In this document: in pieces, positions 33,950 to 42,066 of the stretch | Layout of the letters: every line of letters starts with the position of its first letter | Numbering within the stretch: position 1 is the first letter of the stretch | DNA from: Ruminococcus flavefaciens | GTDB taxonomy: Bacteria > Bacillota > Clostridia > Oscillospirales > Ruminococcaceae | Assembly (NCBI RefSeq): GCF_900119075.1 | Contig: NZ_FPIP01000005.1 | Coordinates: 144,922 to 208,921 of the forward strand | DNA: 64,000 bases | Reading direction: 5' to 3' | Program-made: the position numbers and the translations under genes | Notes under the pieces: generated by a model | Seen by the model: the letters and a program-made list of their open reading frames with translations, nothing else | The model's database searches: none | What the model was told of the DNA's origin: nothing

Positions 33950-35581
33950 ATGAGTAAAAAAGAATTAGACAAGAATAAAGACCTGACAAACAGCAATGCT
34001 CCCGATGAGCTTGTGACCATAGAGGAGGAGACTGAGAAGGAGGAAAAACCTGCCTCAGGCTTCAGAAAGAAGCTGAAGTACGGCTCTATGTTCTACATTG
34101 CCATAGCTCTCGTCGTAGCTATCGTGGTAGTTATGAATATCATGGTGACTGTTATCGGAAAGCGTTCACCTATCAAGATAGACCTTACTCCCGATGACAG
34201 ATACGAGCTCAGCGCAGAGTCTGTCGATGCAGTTAAGAATATCGAAAAGGACGTTGATATAACAGTTACTGCAAAGAGAGATTATTTCGATGCTCTTGCA
34301 AGCTACTGGCGCGGACAGACAGGCTATGATACTCCATTTGAGCTTATCCCCGAGCTTCTCGACAAGTATTCCGTATACGCAAAGCAGGGCAAGGGCAGCA
34401 TTGACGTAAAATACGTTGATATGGACGTTGACCCCGATATCATCAACCAGTACAAGAAGTACTACAACGGCGATATCGAGCGCGGCAGCATTATCGTATC
34501 ATCAGGCGAAAGAGTAAGCGTTATCAGCAGCACAGACGTTATGAACATGATAACTCCCGACCAGTATACAGCTCAGACCACAGGCGAGTACAAGTTCAAG
34601 TTCACAGGCGAGAGCACTATCACATCGGCTATCACAAACGTATGCGACGCTCACCCCGTAAAGACAGCCTTTGCAATGACAATGAACGGCGCTTCACTGT
34701 TCGACGCACAGAGCTACGGCAGCGCAGTAAACGCATTTGAGAACGAGCTCCTTGCAAAAAACGGCTATGAATGCTCGGATATCGACATCGCTACAGACGA
34801 GATAAAGCCCGAGGACTACGATATGGTAGTAGTTTTTGCTCCGTCAGTAGACTTCTCCGAGGATATCATAAAGAAGCTCAGCGACTTCCTCTATAACGGC
34901 GGAAAGTACGACAGAAACGTTATCTACGTTCCCGATGTTTCAAAGACAAATCTTCCAAATATCGAGGCATTCCTTGCCGACTGGAACATAAAGGTGGAGA
35001 ACGAGATAATCTGCGATGCAAAGTACAATATTGGTGCTCCATATATTGTTGCACTAAAAGTAGATGATTCAGAAGCAGTGGGAACACTTCCAAATGAAAA
35101 GCTCCCTATAGTATCGCCTTATACAAGAGCCCTCACAGAGTTATCCAAGAACAACGGCAATATCGTAAAGAGCCTTATCAGTTCCTATGACGAGGCATAT
35201 ACTGTAAGTCCTACAGACATGAATGAAGTAATAAGTGAACAGGTTACAAAAACAGCAGTAATGCTCTCACAGAAGCAGACATCTGAGGACTTTAATGTAT
35301 ACACGAGCAGTGTTCTCGTTATGGGCAGCCCAGATATTATGGATAGCAGAATTATCATGCAGAATACCACATATAACAACGCAAATGTTATCATCAGCGC
35401 TCTGAATCAGATAGCAGGCAAGGAAAACGGAGCCGTTATCCTTGAAAAATCACTTCAGTATTCAGCTATAGCACCTTCGACAGGACAGGCAAAGGTTATC
35501 CAGATAATAGTAGTATGGGTAATACCTTTCATTATCGCTGCAATAGGTGTAATGGTACTGTTAAGGAGAAGAAATAAATGA
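33950..35581 (+). CDS. GldG-like ABC auxiliary protein
   Basis: Start at ATG 33950 with AAGGAAGG upstream; an in-frame TTG at 33941 is less well placed. The 543-residue protein has a charged cytoplasmic N-terminus, a membrane helix (about residues 45-68), a long extracytoplasmic region with the ABC_transp_aux / IFT52-like core (KIDLTPDDRYELSAESVDAVKNIEKDVDITV...), and a C-terminal helix (IIVVWVIPFIIAAIGVMVLL). Codons from about 35020 to 35460 look more AT-rich than the first half. Its last four bases overlap the DUF4340 gene (ATGA). Confidence 0.85.
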   Translation: MSKKELDKNKDLTNSNAPDELVTIEEETEKEEKPASGFRKKLKYGSMFYIAIALVVAIVVVMNIMVTVIGKRSPIKIDLTPDDRYELSAESVDAVKNIEKDVDITVTAKRDYFDALASYWRGQTGYDTPFELIPELLDKYSVYAKQGKGSIDVKYVDMDVDPDIINQYKKYYNGDIERGSIIVSSGERVSVISSTDVMNMITPDQYTAQTTGEYKFKFTGESTITSAITNVCDAHPVKTAFAMTMNGASLFDAQSYGSAVNAFENELLAKNGYECSDIDIATDEIKPEDYDMVVVFAPSVDFSEDIIKKLSDFLYNGGKYDRNVIYVPDVSKTNLPNIEAFLADWNIKVENEIICDAKYNIGAPYIVALKVDDSEAVGTLPNEKLPIVSPYTRALTELSKNNGNIVKSLISSYDEAYTVSPTDMNEVISEQVTKTAVMLSQKQTSEDFNVYTSSVLVMGSPDIMDSRIIMQNTTYNNANVIISALNQIAGKENGAVILEKSLQYSAIAPSTGQAKVIQIIVVWVIPFIIAAIGVMVLLRRRNK

Positions 35582-37113
35582 AAAAACAAGCTAAGGGCAT
35601 TATCGCGCTCAGCGCTGTTCTTGCAGCCATGCTGGGCGGCGGATTTGCCTATATGAAGCTTAACCCAAGCGAAACAGAAGGACACAGAGGCGGCAGCAGT
35701 TCTTCATCGGCACCCGAGCTTCTTGCCACAGAGGCAAACGGACAGGGCACAGTCCTTGTCAGCGACGGCACCGAGGACGCTGTAGTAAAGAGCGTCACTG
35801 TAAAGAACAGCAGCGGCGAGCTCAATGTCATAATGAAGAGCGCTCCCGACAAGGAAAACAATAAGGGAGCTGTCTATACTCTTGACGGCTATACCGACCT
35901 TGACGTAAACACAGCAATGGTAGGTACGCTTGCAAACAACGCAAACGGTATGCAGGCAGCCGCTCTTGTAGCAGAGGGCTGCACCGACCTTGCAAAATAC
36001 GGACTTGCTTCTCCGTCAGCTGAGGTAGAGCTCACCTATGAATCAGGAACTAAGGTAAAGTTCCTCGTAGGCGATACAGCTCCGTCAAGCGACAACACCT
36101 ACTTAATGGTAGATGACGGACGCAAGGACGTATACACGGTAAACACATCGACTGTTGCAAACTACAGCAACAGCAGCAAGGACTTTATCGAAAAGACCAT
36201 TCTTGAAAAGCCCGCAGACGATGAAATGCCTGAAGTAGAAAGTCTCAGGATAGAGCGTGAGGACATCGACTATGATATCCTCATCAAGTACGACAGAGAC
36301 AAGACCGACGCCCACGCAGGCGGCACTTCATCGCCCCACAAGCTCGTAGAGCCTACAGACAGCTATCTTACAGTAGAAAAGGCTACCGATATCATATCGG
36401 GAATGTTCGGACTTTACGCTTCGGATATCCACGCACTGCACTGTACAGAGGCTGATATCGCAGAGGCAGGACTTGACAAGCCCTTCTGCAAGGTAACAAT
36501 GGACTGCGACGACGGAAAGAGCCATGTGCTTCTTCTCGGAAAGGTATTCGCAGATGAGAATGGCGGCAAGTGCGCATACGGTATGCTCGAGGGCGGAAAG
36601 GTGATATACACTGTCAGCGAGAGCAGTGCAAAGTGGCTGACAGTTACACCAAGCGATATCTGTTCGAGAATGATAATAGCGTCATACGTATGGAACATCA
36701 CCGAGCTCAGCGTAAGCGGCGGCGGTGAGAGCGCAGAATTCAAGATAGAGCCTAAGGACAAGGACAATATCCCCGAGAGTCCGAAGGCAGAGGACTTCAA
36801 CGTCACAAAGGACGGCAAGGAGTTCGATTCCGAGCGCTACAGACTGTTCTATTCATTCCTTGTAAGCACAAACGGCGAGGAATTCGCACTTGACGCACCC
36901 GTACCCGAGGGCGAGCCCGAGGTATCGGTAACTATCAAGGACGAGCAGCTTGGCAAGACCATTAAGTACGACTTCTACGAGGATACGTTCATGCGTTCGC
37001 TGATAGTTATAGACGGCAAGAGCAAGTATTACTGCACAAAGTCTTATGTGGACACTCTCAAGGAGAACATCAAGCGCATAAGCACAGGAGAGGATTACAT
37101 CACAACATGGTAA
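35578..37113 (+). CDS. DUF4340 domain protein, secreted or membrane-anchored
   Basis: The 511-residue protein begins with an uncleaved signal or anchor (MKKQAKGIIALSAVLAAMLGGGFAYMKL) and a Ser-rich linker. Two repeats of the DUF4340 fold follow (about residues 110-215 and 265-370; LAKYGLASPSAEVELTYESGTKVKFLVGD, then EAGLDKPFCKVTMDCDDGKSHVLLLGK). DUF4340 proteins regularly follow GldG-like genes. The biochemical role is not known. Translation is coupled to the GldG gene by an ATGA overlap. Confidence 0.85.
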   Translation: MKKQAKGIIALSAVLAAMLGGGFAYMKLNPSETEGHRGGSSSSSAPELLATEANGQGTVLVSDGTEDAVVKSVTVKNSSGELNVIMKSAPDKENNKGAVYTLDGYTDLDVNTAMVGTLANNANGMQAAALVAEGCTDLAKYGLASPSAEVELTYESGTKVKFLVGDTAPSSDNTYLMVDDGRKDVYTVNTSTVANYSNSSKDFIEKTILEKPADDEMPEVESLRIEREDIDYDILIKYDRDKTDAHAGGTSSPHKLVEPTDSYLTVEKATDIISGMFGLYASDIHALHCTEADIAEAGLDKPFCKVTMDCDDGKSHVLLLGKVFADENGGKCAYGMLEGGKVIYTVSESSAKWLTVTPSDICSRMIIASYVWNITELSVSGGGESAEFKIEPKDKDNIPESPKAEDFNVTKDGKEFDSERYRLFYSFLVSTNGEEFALDAPVPEGEPEVSVTIKDEQLGKTIKYDFYEDTFMRSLIVIDGKSKYYCTKSYVDTLKENIKRISTGEDYITTW

Positions 37114-37161
37114 GAGCGGAGCCGCTTTTACCCAAGCATGACAGGAATATAAGGAGGTATT

Positions 37162-37446
37162 ATGATGAGCGAGAAATTCAACACTTATAAGGGCTATCCG
37201 CTGGTAAGAAACGGCAAGGATATATACTACGGATATATGCAGGATCCGTATGTGATCTACATTACTATCCTTGAGACCAAAGAGGAAAACGGCGAGCAGG
37301 TCACCTCAAAGGTAAGGATAGTTCAGATGGACACAAACGAGCCCAACCCCCTGAAGGCATTTGTCAAGAATGCAGAGCGCGAGTGCGGACTTTACGAAGC
37401 ACTTGATTTTGCGAATGTATGGCTTGAAAAGGCACTGAAAAGCTAA
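37162..37446 (+). CDS. Conserved small cytoplasmic protein of unknown function
   Basis: The 94-residue protein (MMSEKFNTYKGYPLVRNGKDIYYGYMQDPYVIYITIL...) has no signal peptide or membrane helix. It is predicted to be a beta-strand-rich N-terminal part followed by a C-terminal helix (LYEALDFANVWLEKAL). I do not recognise a family. AAGGAGGTATT precedes two adjacent ATG codons. It sits 48 bases after the DUF4340 gene and before a strong terminator, so it is likely the last gene of that operon. Confidence 0.75.
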   Translation: MMSEKFNTYKGYPLVRNGKDIYYGYMQDPYVIYITILETKEENGEQVTSKVRIVQMDTNEPNPLKAFVKNAERECGLYEALDFANVWLEKALKS

Positions 37447-37450
37447 GAGA

Positions 37451-37478
37451 GCAGCCGCCCGCACGGGCGGCTGTTTTA
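37451..37478 (+). terminator. Terminator of the GldA-like operon
   Basis: GCAGCCGCCCG-CA-CGGGCGGCTGTTTT: perfect 10-bp G+C-rich stem and T-run. Confidence 0.9.
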
Positions 37479-37507
37479 ATTCGGAATTGATCCATGAACG
37501 ATATATA

Positions 37508-37577
37508 TGTAGGGGCGCACATTGTGCGCCCGTTGGTATAAACGGCTATTTTCGGGCGAACACTGTTCGCCCCTACA
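37508..37577. repeat. Composite inverted palindrome element (70 bp)
   Basis: TGTAGGGG + GCGCAC-ATT-GTGCGC core, 20-base spacer (TTGGTATAAACGGCTATTTT), then inverted GGGCGAAC-ACT-GTTCGCCC closing in CCCTACA. The reverse complement matches 48360-48429 in both modules and largely in the spacer. Confidence 0.9.
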
Positions 37578-37608
37578 CTATGCACTATTCACTGATAACT
37601 CCGCCGCC

Positions 37609-37637
37609 TTGATTTTTCGCAAAATATATGATAGAAT
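37609..37637 (+). promoter_or_regulatory. Promoter of the two-component system
   Basis: TTGATT, 17 bases, TAGAAT, about 37 bases before the response regulator ATG. Confidence 0.65.
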
Positions 37638-37674
37638 TATAACAACACTAATAAACAGCCAATGGGGTGAGACT

Positions 37675-38283
37675 ATGAACAAGATACTGCTCGTTGAGGA
37701 CGACGAAACACTAAACGCAAATATAAAGCTTTCCCTTGAGACCGAGGGCTACAGCGTCAACGCTGTGCGCACTGTCGCTGCGGCAGAAGCCGCAGCTGCC
37801 GAGGCTGACCTTATCATTCTTGATGTTACTCTGCCCGACGGCAACGGCGTAGACCTTTGCAGGCGCCTGCGCAGAACAATGCAGATACCCGTGATATTTC
37901 TGACCTCCTGCGACGACGAAGCCGATATCGTCCGCGGACTTGACAGCGGCGGCGACGACTACATTACCAAGCCATTCCGACTGAGAGAGCTTTTCTCCCG
38001 TATTCGTGCAAATCTCCGCCGCGTTCCCGAAGTCCCCGAAATAGAGCTTACCGCATTGGAGCAGAAGCTCCTCAGCTACCTCATGCTCAACCGCGGACAG
38101 TACCTTACCCGTGAGCAGATACTCGCCTATTTATGGGACTCCAAGGGCGAATTTGTCAATGACAACACCCTTTCGGTGAACATCAGCCGACTCCGTGAAA
38201 AGCTCAGCAAGGCGCACAACTGCGGCAGCATAGTCACCAAGAGAGGAATGGGCTATAAATGGACAGAACAGACCGATTCATAA
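37675..38283 (+). CDS. OmpR-family response regulator, short form
   Basis: ATG 37675 with GGGGTGAG upstream gives 202 residues. The receiver domain has D9/D10, phospho-acceptor D50 (LIILDVTLPDGNG), LTSCDDEADIVRGLDSGGDDY and KPF. A winged helix follows: LTALEQKLLSYLMLNRGQYLTREQILAYLWDSKGEFVNDNTLSVNISRLREKL...TKRGMGYKW. The four-stranded beta platform that usually opens this effector domain (20-25 residues) is missing; the receiver runs straight into LTALEQ via NLRRVPEVPEIE. It overlaps the kinase gene by 25 bases. Confidence 0.93.
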   Translation: MNKILLVEDDETLNANIKLSLETEGYSVNAVRTVAAAEAAAAEADLIILDVTLPDGNGVDLCRRLRRTMQIPVIFLTSCDDEADIVRGLDSGGDDYITKPFRLRELFSRIRANLRRVPEVPEIELTALEQKLLSYLMLNRGQYLTREQILAYLWDSKGEFVNDNTLSVNISRLREKLSKAHNCGSIVTKRGMGYKWTEQTDS

Positions 38284-39473
38284 ACAACCGCGCCCCCAAG
38301 AAGCTTCTGGTGATATTTCTTCTGCTGCTTACCTTGTCAGCCTGCGCCGCATTTTTCATATCGGGCAAGTGCGCGGACGTCATAGTGCATGAGCAGATAC
38401 GCTCCGGGCTTTCCGTGGCAGGGGGCGGCAAATTCACGGACTTCCCCGATGACGATTCCATATCGGCAGGGGAGGAGGCGATGAAAAAGTACAGTATCGA
38501 CAGGAGTATCCCCCCTCGTATGATGAAGAACTACGGCTCTGTCCGCAGGGTGATATTCTATCCCGTATTCGGACTTCTTGCCCTGATATCGGCGATATGG
38601 TACTTCATATCTCTCCGCGAGCTCATGGCGATATACCGCGACTTGGAGAAGCTTCGCAATGAATGTGTGAAAGCCGCCGACGATTCCGAAAACGCAGTCA
38701 TAACTCTTTACGGCGAGGACTTGGGCTCAGTCCACAGGATATCCGACGCCGTGGAAATGCTGGTGGACAGACTGAACAACACCAAATTCAGCCTCAGCAG
38801 CGAGCAGCGCTATCTCCGCGTTTTCCTCACCGACCTTTCTCACCAGATAAAGACCTCCCTTGCGGTAGTACGTCTCAACACGGATATGCTGACGGAGCTT
38901 GACGACCTGTCCGAGGAGCGCCGCGAGAAGCTCTCCGACGAGATACAGCTGAACCTTGACGGCATGGAGCGCCTTGTCATCGAAGCCATAAAGTTCGCAA
39001 AGCTTGAAGCCAATGCAGTGGAGTACGATATGCAGGAGAGCGACCTCTCCGAAGTTTGTCAGCTTGCCATAAAGCGCATATCGCCCCTGCTCCGCAAGAA
39101 AAACATCACCGTAAGAACACAGCTCCCCGAGAATATCACCATGCTCTGCGACAAGAGCTGGCTCTGCGAGGCTGTGGAGAACATACTGAAAAACTCCGCC
39201 GACCACTCGGGCTGTACCGAGGTATCAGCGGAGGTCACTGCCGATCCCGTCATGGTGAAAATGATCCTTACAGACAACGGCAGGGGCATACCGCAGGAGA
39301 ATATCCCCAAGCTTTTCGAGCGCTTTTCGTCCAAGTCCAGCGATACTACCATGTACAGCTCGGGACTGGGAATGTCCATATCACAGAAGATAGTCCGCGG
39401 ACACGGCGGCGATATACTGGTGTATTCCGAGCCTGACAAGGGCACACGATTTGAATTTGTATTCTTGAAATAA
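38259..39473 (+). CDS. Sensor histidine kinase
   Basis: The 404-residue protein has membrane helices at about 15-36 and 99-118 flanking a short external loop of about 60 residues. A cytoplasmic linker precedes the H-box FLTDLSHQIKTSL (phospho-acceptor H195), the N-box ENILKNSADHS, and the G boxes DNGRGIP and SSGLGMSI...GGDI. The short loop suggests sensing in or near the membrane. The ATG lies inside the response regulator gene, so the pair is coupled. No BceAB-type transporter is adjacent; recG follows. Confidence 0.93.
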   Translation: MDRTDRFINNRAPKKLLVIFLLLLTLSACAAFFISGKCADVIVHEQIRSGLSVAGGGKFTDFPDDDSISAGEEAMKKYSIDRSIPPRMMKNYGSVRRVIFYPVFGLLALISAIWYFISLRELMAIYRDLEKLRNECVKAADDSENAVITLYGEDLGSVHRISDAVEMLVDRLNNTKFSLSSEQRYLRVFLTDLSHQIKTSLAVVRLNTDMLTELDDLSEERREKLSDEIQLNLDGMERLVIEAIKFAKLEANAVEYDMQESDLSEVCQLAIKRISPLLRKKNITVRTQLPENITMLCDKSWLCEAVENILKNSADHSGCTEVSAEVTADPVMVKMILTDNGRGIPQENIPKLFERFSSKSSDTTMYSSGLGMSISQKIVRGHGGDILVYSEPDKGTRFEFVFLK

Positions 39474-39485
39474 CGAGGAATTTTT

Positions 39486-41522
39486 ATGCCGACAACACTT
39501 TTCACCGAAATAGAATACTTAAAGGGCGTGGGAAAGGCACGCGGCGAGAAATACCGCAAGCTTGGCATAACTACGCCCTATGAGCTCATATATCATATCC
39601 CTCGGGACTATCTTGACTTCCGCACACACGTACCCGTAGCGCAGGCAGTCCTCGGGGACTACAACGTATTAAAGCTTACCATATTCAGAAAAATGCCTCC
39701 ACAGCGCATAAAGGGCGGACTTGTCATCTGCAAAGCCGCCGCCTCCGACGGCACAGACGATATCCTTATTGTGGTCTACAACAACGTCTACTACTTTCAG
39801 GCGCTGAAAGAGGGCGAGACCTACTATATGTACGGCAAGGTGTCGGGCAATTTCCTCCGCAAGGAGATAAGCTCCCCCATATACATCAAGGCGTCCGAGC
39901 AGGTGCTGATACAGCCCATATATCATCTTACTCAGGGACTTTCCGTGACCATGGTCCGTACCAATATGCGTCAGGCTCTTGAAATAATGCGCAGTGAGCC
40001 CTTTGAGACCTTATCCGACGATATACTGCGGAAATACGACCTTGCCCCCCTCATGTGGTCGCTGGAGAATATCCACTTCCCCGAGAGCGAGCTTGCCGCG
40101 GAGACTGCGCGTCGCAGGCTTGCCTTTGACGAGCTTCTGAAGCTCCAGCTTGGTATGTCCGTGATGAAGTCCCGAAGCCGCAATAATACCGCCTACAAAA
40201 TGGACTCCGCCGTGAACGTTAAGGACTTCACCGAGGGACTGCCCTTTGAGCTCACCGACGACCAGAAAAAGGCAGTTGACGAGATAGTATCCGACCTCTG
40301 CCGTGACGTCCCCATGAACCGCCTTTTGCAGGGCGACGTGGGCAGCGGCAAGACCGCTGTTGCAGCGGCAGCCTGCTATTTTACGGCAAAAAACGGCATA
40401 CAGTCCGCACTTATGGCTCCCACGGAGATACTTGCGGCACAGCATTACCGAACCCTCAGCGATTTCCTTGAACCCTTCGGCGTCAAGGTCTGCCTGCTGA
40501 CTGGCTCAATGACCGCAAAGAAAAAAGCGGCTGTCCGCGAGGAAATAGCCGCAGGAAATATCGACGTAATCGTGGGCACTCACGCCATTATCCAGAAGGA
40601 CGTGGAGTACAGGGCGCTCGGACTTGTCATCACCGACGAGCAGCACCGCTTCGGCGTTGCACAGCGAGCAGCACTTGCTGAAAAGGGCGACGCTCCCCAC
40701 AAGCTTGTTATGTCCGCAACTCCCATACCGCGCACCCTCGCTCTTATCATCTACGGAGACCTTGATATATCGGCAATAACTCAGCTCCCCAAGGGCAGAA
40801 AGCCCGTAAAGACCTATGCGGTCACGGGCAAGCTCCGCAGCCGTGCATTCGGCTTTGTACGGGAGCGCCTTGACGAGGGACGTCAGGCGTATGTGGTCTG
40901 CCCCATGATAGAGGAGAGCGAAAGCGAGCTTTTCGCGGTCAAGACCTACGCTGAGAACGCCGCAAAGGGTGACTTAAAGGGCTATACCACGGCTCTGCTC
41001 CACGGAAAGATGAGAGCCGCCGAAAAGGACAAGGTCATGGAGAAATTCCGTGACGGCGAGATACAGGTGCTTATCTGCACCACCGTTGTGGAAGTGGGAG
41101 TCGACGTGCCAAATGCGGCAGTCATGGTCATTGAAAACGCCGAGCGCTTCGGACTATCCCAGCTTCATCAGCTCCGCGGACGAGTAGGCAGAGGCAGCTT
41201 TGAGAGCAGCTGTATACTCATAACCGACAATACTGCCGAGGACTGCGTGAAGCGAATGAAGATAATGTCCTCGACTACCGACGGCTTCAAGATAAGCGAG
41301 GAGGACCTGAAAATGCGCGGTCCGGGAGACTTCTTCGGCAGCGCACAGCACGGACTTCCGCCGCTGAAAATAGCGGATATCGCCTGCAACATGGAGCTTA
41401 TGAACCGTGCCCAGAACTGCGCAAGGGAGCTACTCGCCGACGATCCGCTTCTGGAAAAGCCGCAGAATAAAGCGCTGAAAATGGACGTAATGCGCCTGTT
41501 CAGCAAGGATATAATCGGATAG
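39486..41522 (+). CDS. recG: ATP-dependent DNA helicase RecG
   Basis: The 678-residue helicase reverses stalled forks and branch-migrates junctions. The N-terminal wedge domain starts FTEIEYLKGVGKARGEKYRKLGI. Walker A GDVGSGKT lies at 283-290 and the DEQH box at about 384 (ITDEQHRFGV). ATPIPRTLALIIYGDLD and QLRGRVGRGSFESSCIL (motif VI and TRG) follow. Full length. It starts 12 bases after the kinase, so it may be in the same transcript. Confidence 0.97.
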   Translation: MPTTLFTEIEYLKGVGKARGEKYRKLGITTPYELIYHIPRDYLDFRTHVPVAQAVLGDYNVLKLTIFRKMPPQRIKGGLVICKAAASDGTDDILIVVYNNVYYFQALKEGETYYMYGKVSGNFLRKEISSPIYIKASEQVLIQPIYHLTQGLSVTMVRTNMRQALEIMRSEPFETLSDDILRKYDLAPLMWSLENIHFPESELAAETARRRLAFDELLKLQLGMSVMKSRSRNNTAYKMDSAVNVKDFTEGLPFELTDDQKKAVDEIVSDLCRDVPMNRLLQGDVGSGKTAVAAAACYFTAKNGIQSALMAPTEILAAQHYRTLSDFLEPFGVKVCLLTGSMTAKKKAAVREEIAAGNIDVIVGTHAIIQKDVEYRALGLVITDEQHRFGVAQRAALAEKGDAPHKLVMSATPIPRTLALIIYGDLDISAITQLPKGRKPVKTYAVTGKLRSRAFGFVRERLDEGRQAYVVCPMIEESESELFAVKTYAENAAKGDLKGYTTALLHGKMRAAEKDKVMEKFRDGEIQVLICTTVVEVGVDVPNAAVMVIENAERFGLSQLHQLRGRVGRGSFESSCILITDNTAEDCVKRMKIMSSTTDGFKISEEDLKMRGPGDFFGSAQHGLPPLKIADIACNMELMNRAQNCARELLADDPLLEKPQNKALKMDVMRLFSKDIIG

Positions 41523-41615
41523 ATATGTAGGGGCGGATATTATACGCATGAGTAAGTAGAAAGTAGTGAGTAGTAAGTAGTTCTTTAGACACTGTAATTA
41601 CTTCCTGACAACCTG

Positions 41616-41905
41616 AACGGGATTCCAAAGGGACGTGTTCCTTTGGTCAGGTCAAGGGATGAAAGCCCTTGTGGGGTGTGGGGCAAAGCCCCGCAGTTAC
41701 AAAGCGCTCCTAACAGGAGCGAGTACCCTCTGCCCTATGGGCATCTCCCTGTACTACAGGGAGTAACCGCAAGGGGTGAATTAAAACACAGTCCGGTGAA
41801 CTGTGTTTTAAGAGGGTGACTCCCTACAGTGTAGGGAGATGTCAGCAAAGCTGACAGAGGGTGCCGAGCCCGATTAGGGACGCCCTGTAAGAGAGGGCGT
41901 CCCTT
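41616..41905 (-). repeat. Large multi-hairpin intergenic element, copy 2 (longest)
   Basis: In reverse orientation, it opens with AACGGGATTCC and closes with GGGCGTCCCTT (reverse of the AGGGACGCC end). It contains GGGGCAAAGCCCC, GCGCTCCTAACAGGAGC, CCTCTGCCCTATGGGCA, CTCCCTGTACTACAGGGAG, CACAGTCC-GGTGA-ACTGTG, CTCCCTACAGTGTAGGGAG, TGTCAGCAAAGCTGACA and a terminal AGGGACGCCCT...AGGGCGTCCCT hairpin. Unlike copies 3 and 4 it has additional internal hairpins. A TGTAGGGGCGGATATTAT module (41525) and AGTAGTGAGTAG heptads precede it. Confidence 0.85.
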
Positions 41906-41952
41906 GATTTTGATGATACTTCCCGTGTCGAGGAGCAATTTCCCTATATATA

Positions 41953-41993
41953 AAAACTCCCGAGAGTTGCAACTCTCGGGATTTTCTTTTTTT
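41953..41993. terminator. Bidirectional terminator between recG and fakA
   Basis: AAAAACTCCCGAGAGTT-GC-AACTCTCGGGATTTTCTTTTTTT: A-rich and T-rich flanks on a 13-bp stem, suitable for both convergent transcripts. Confidence 0.88.
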
Positions 41994-42066
41994 GCATGAA
42001 CTAATGCTTCATACTTTCATTCGTGGTTATATACATTATACCTCGTTATATCCGTCTTGTCAATAC

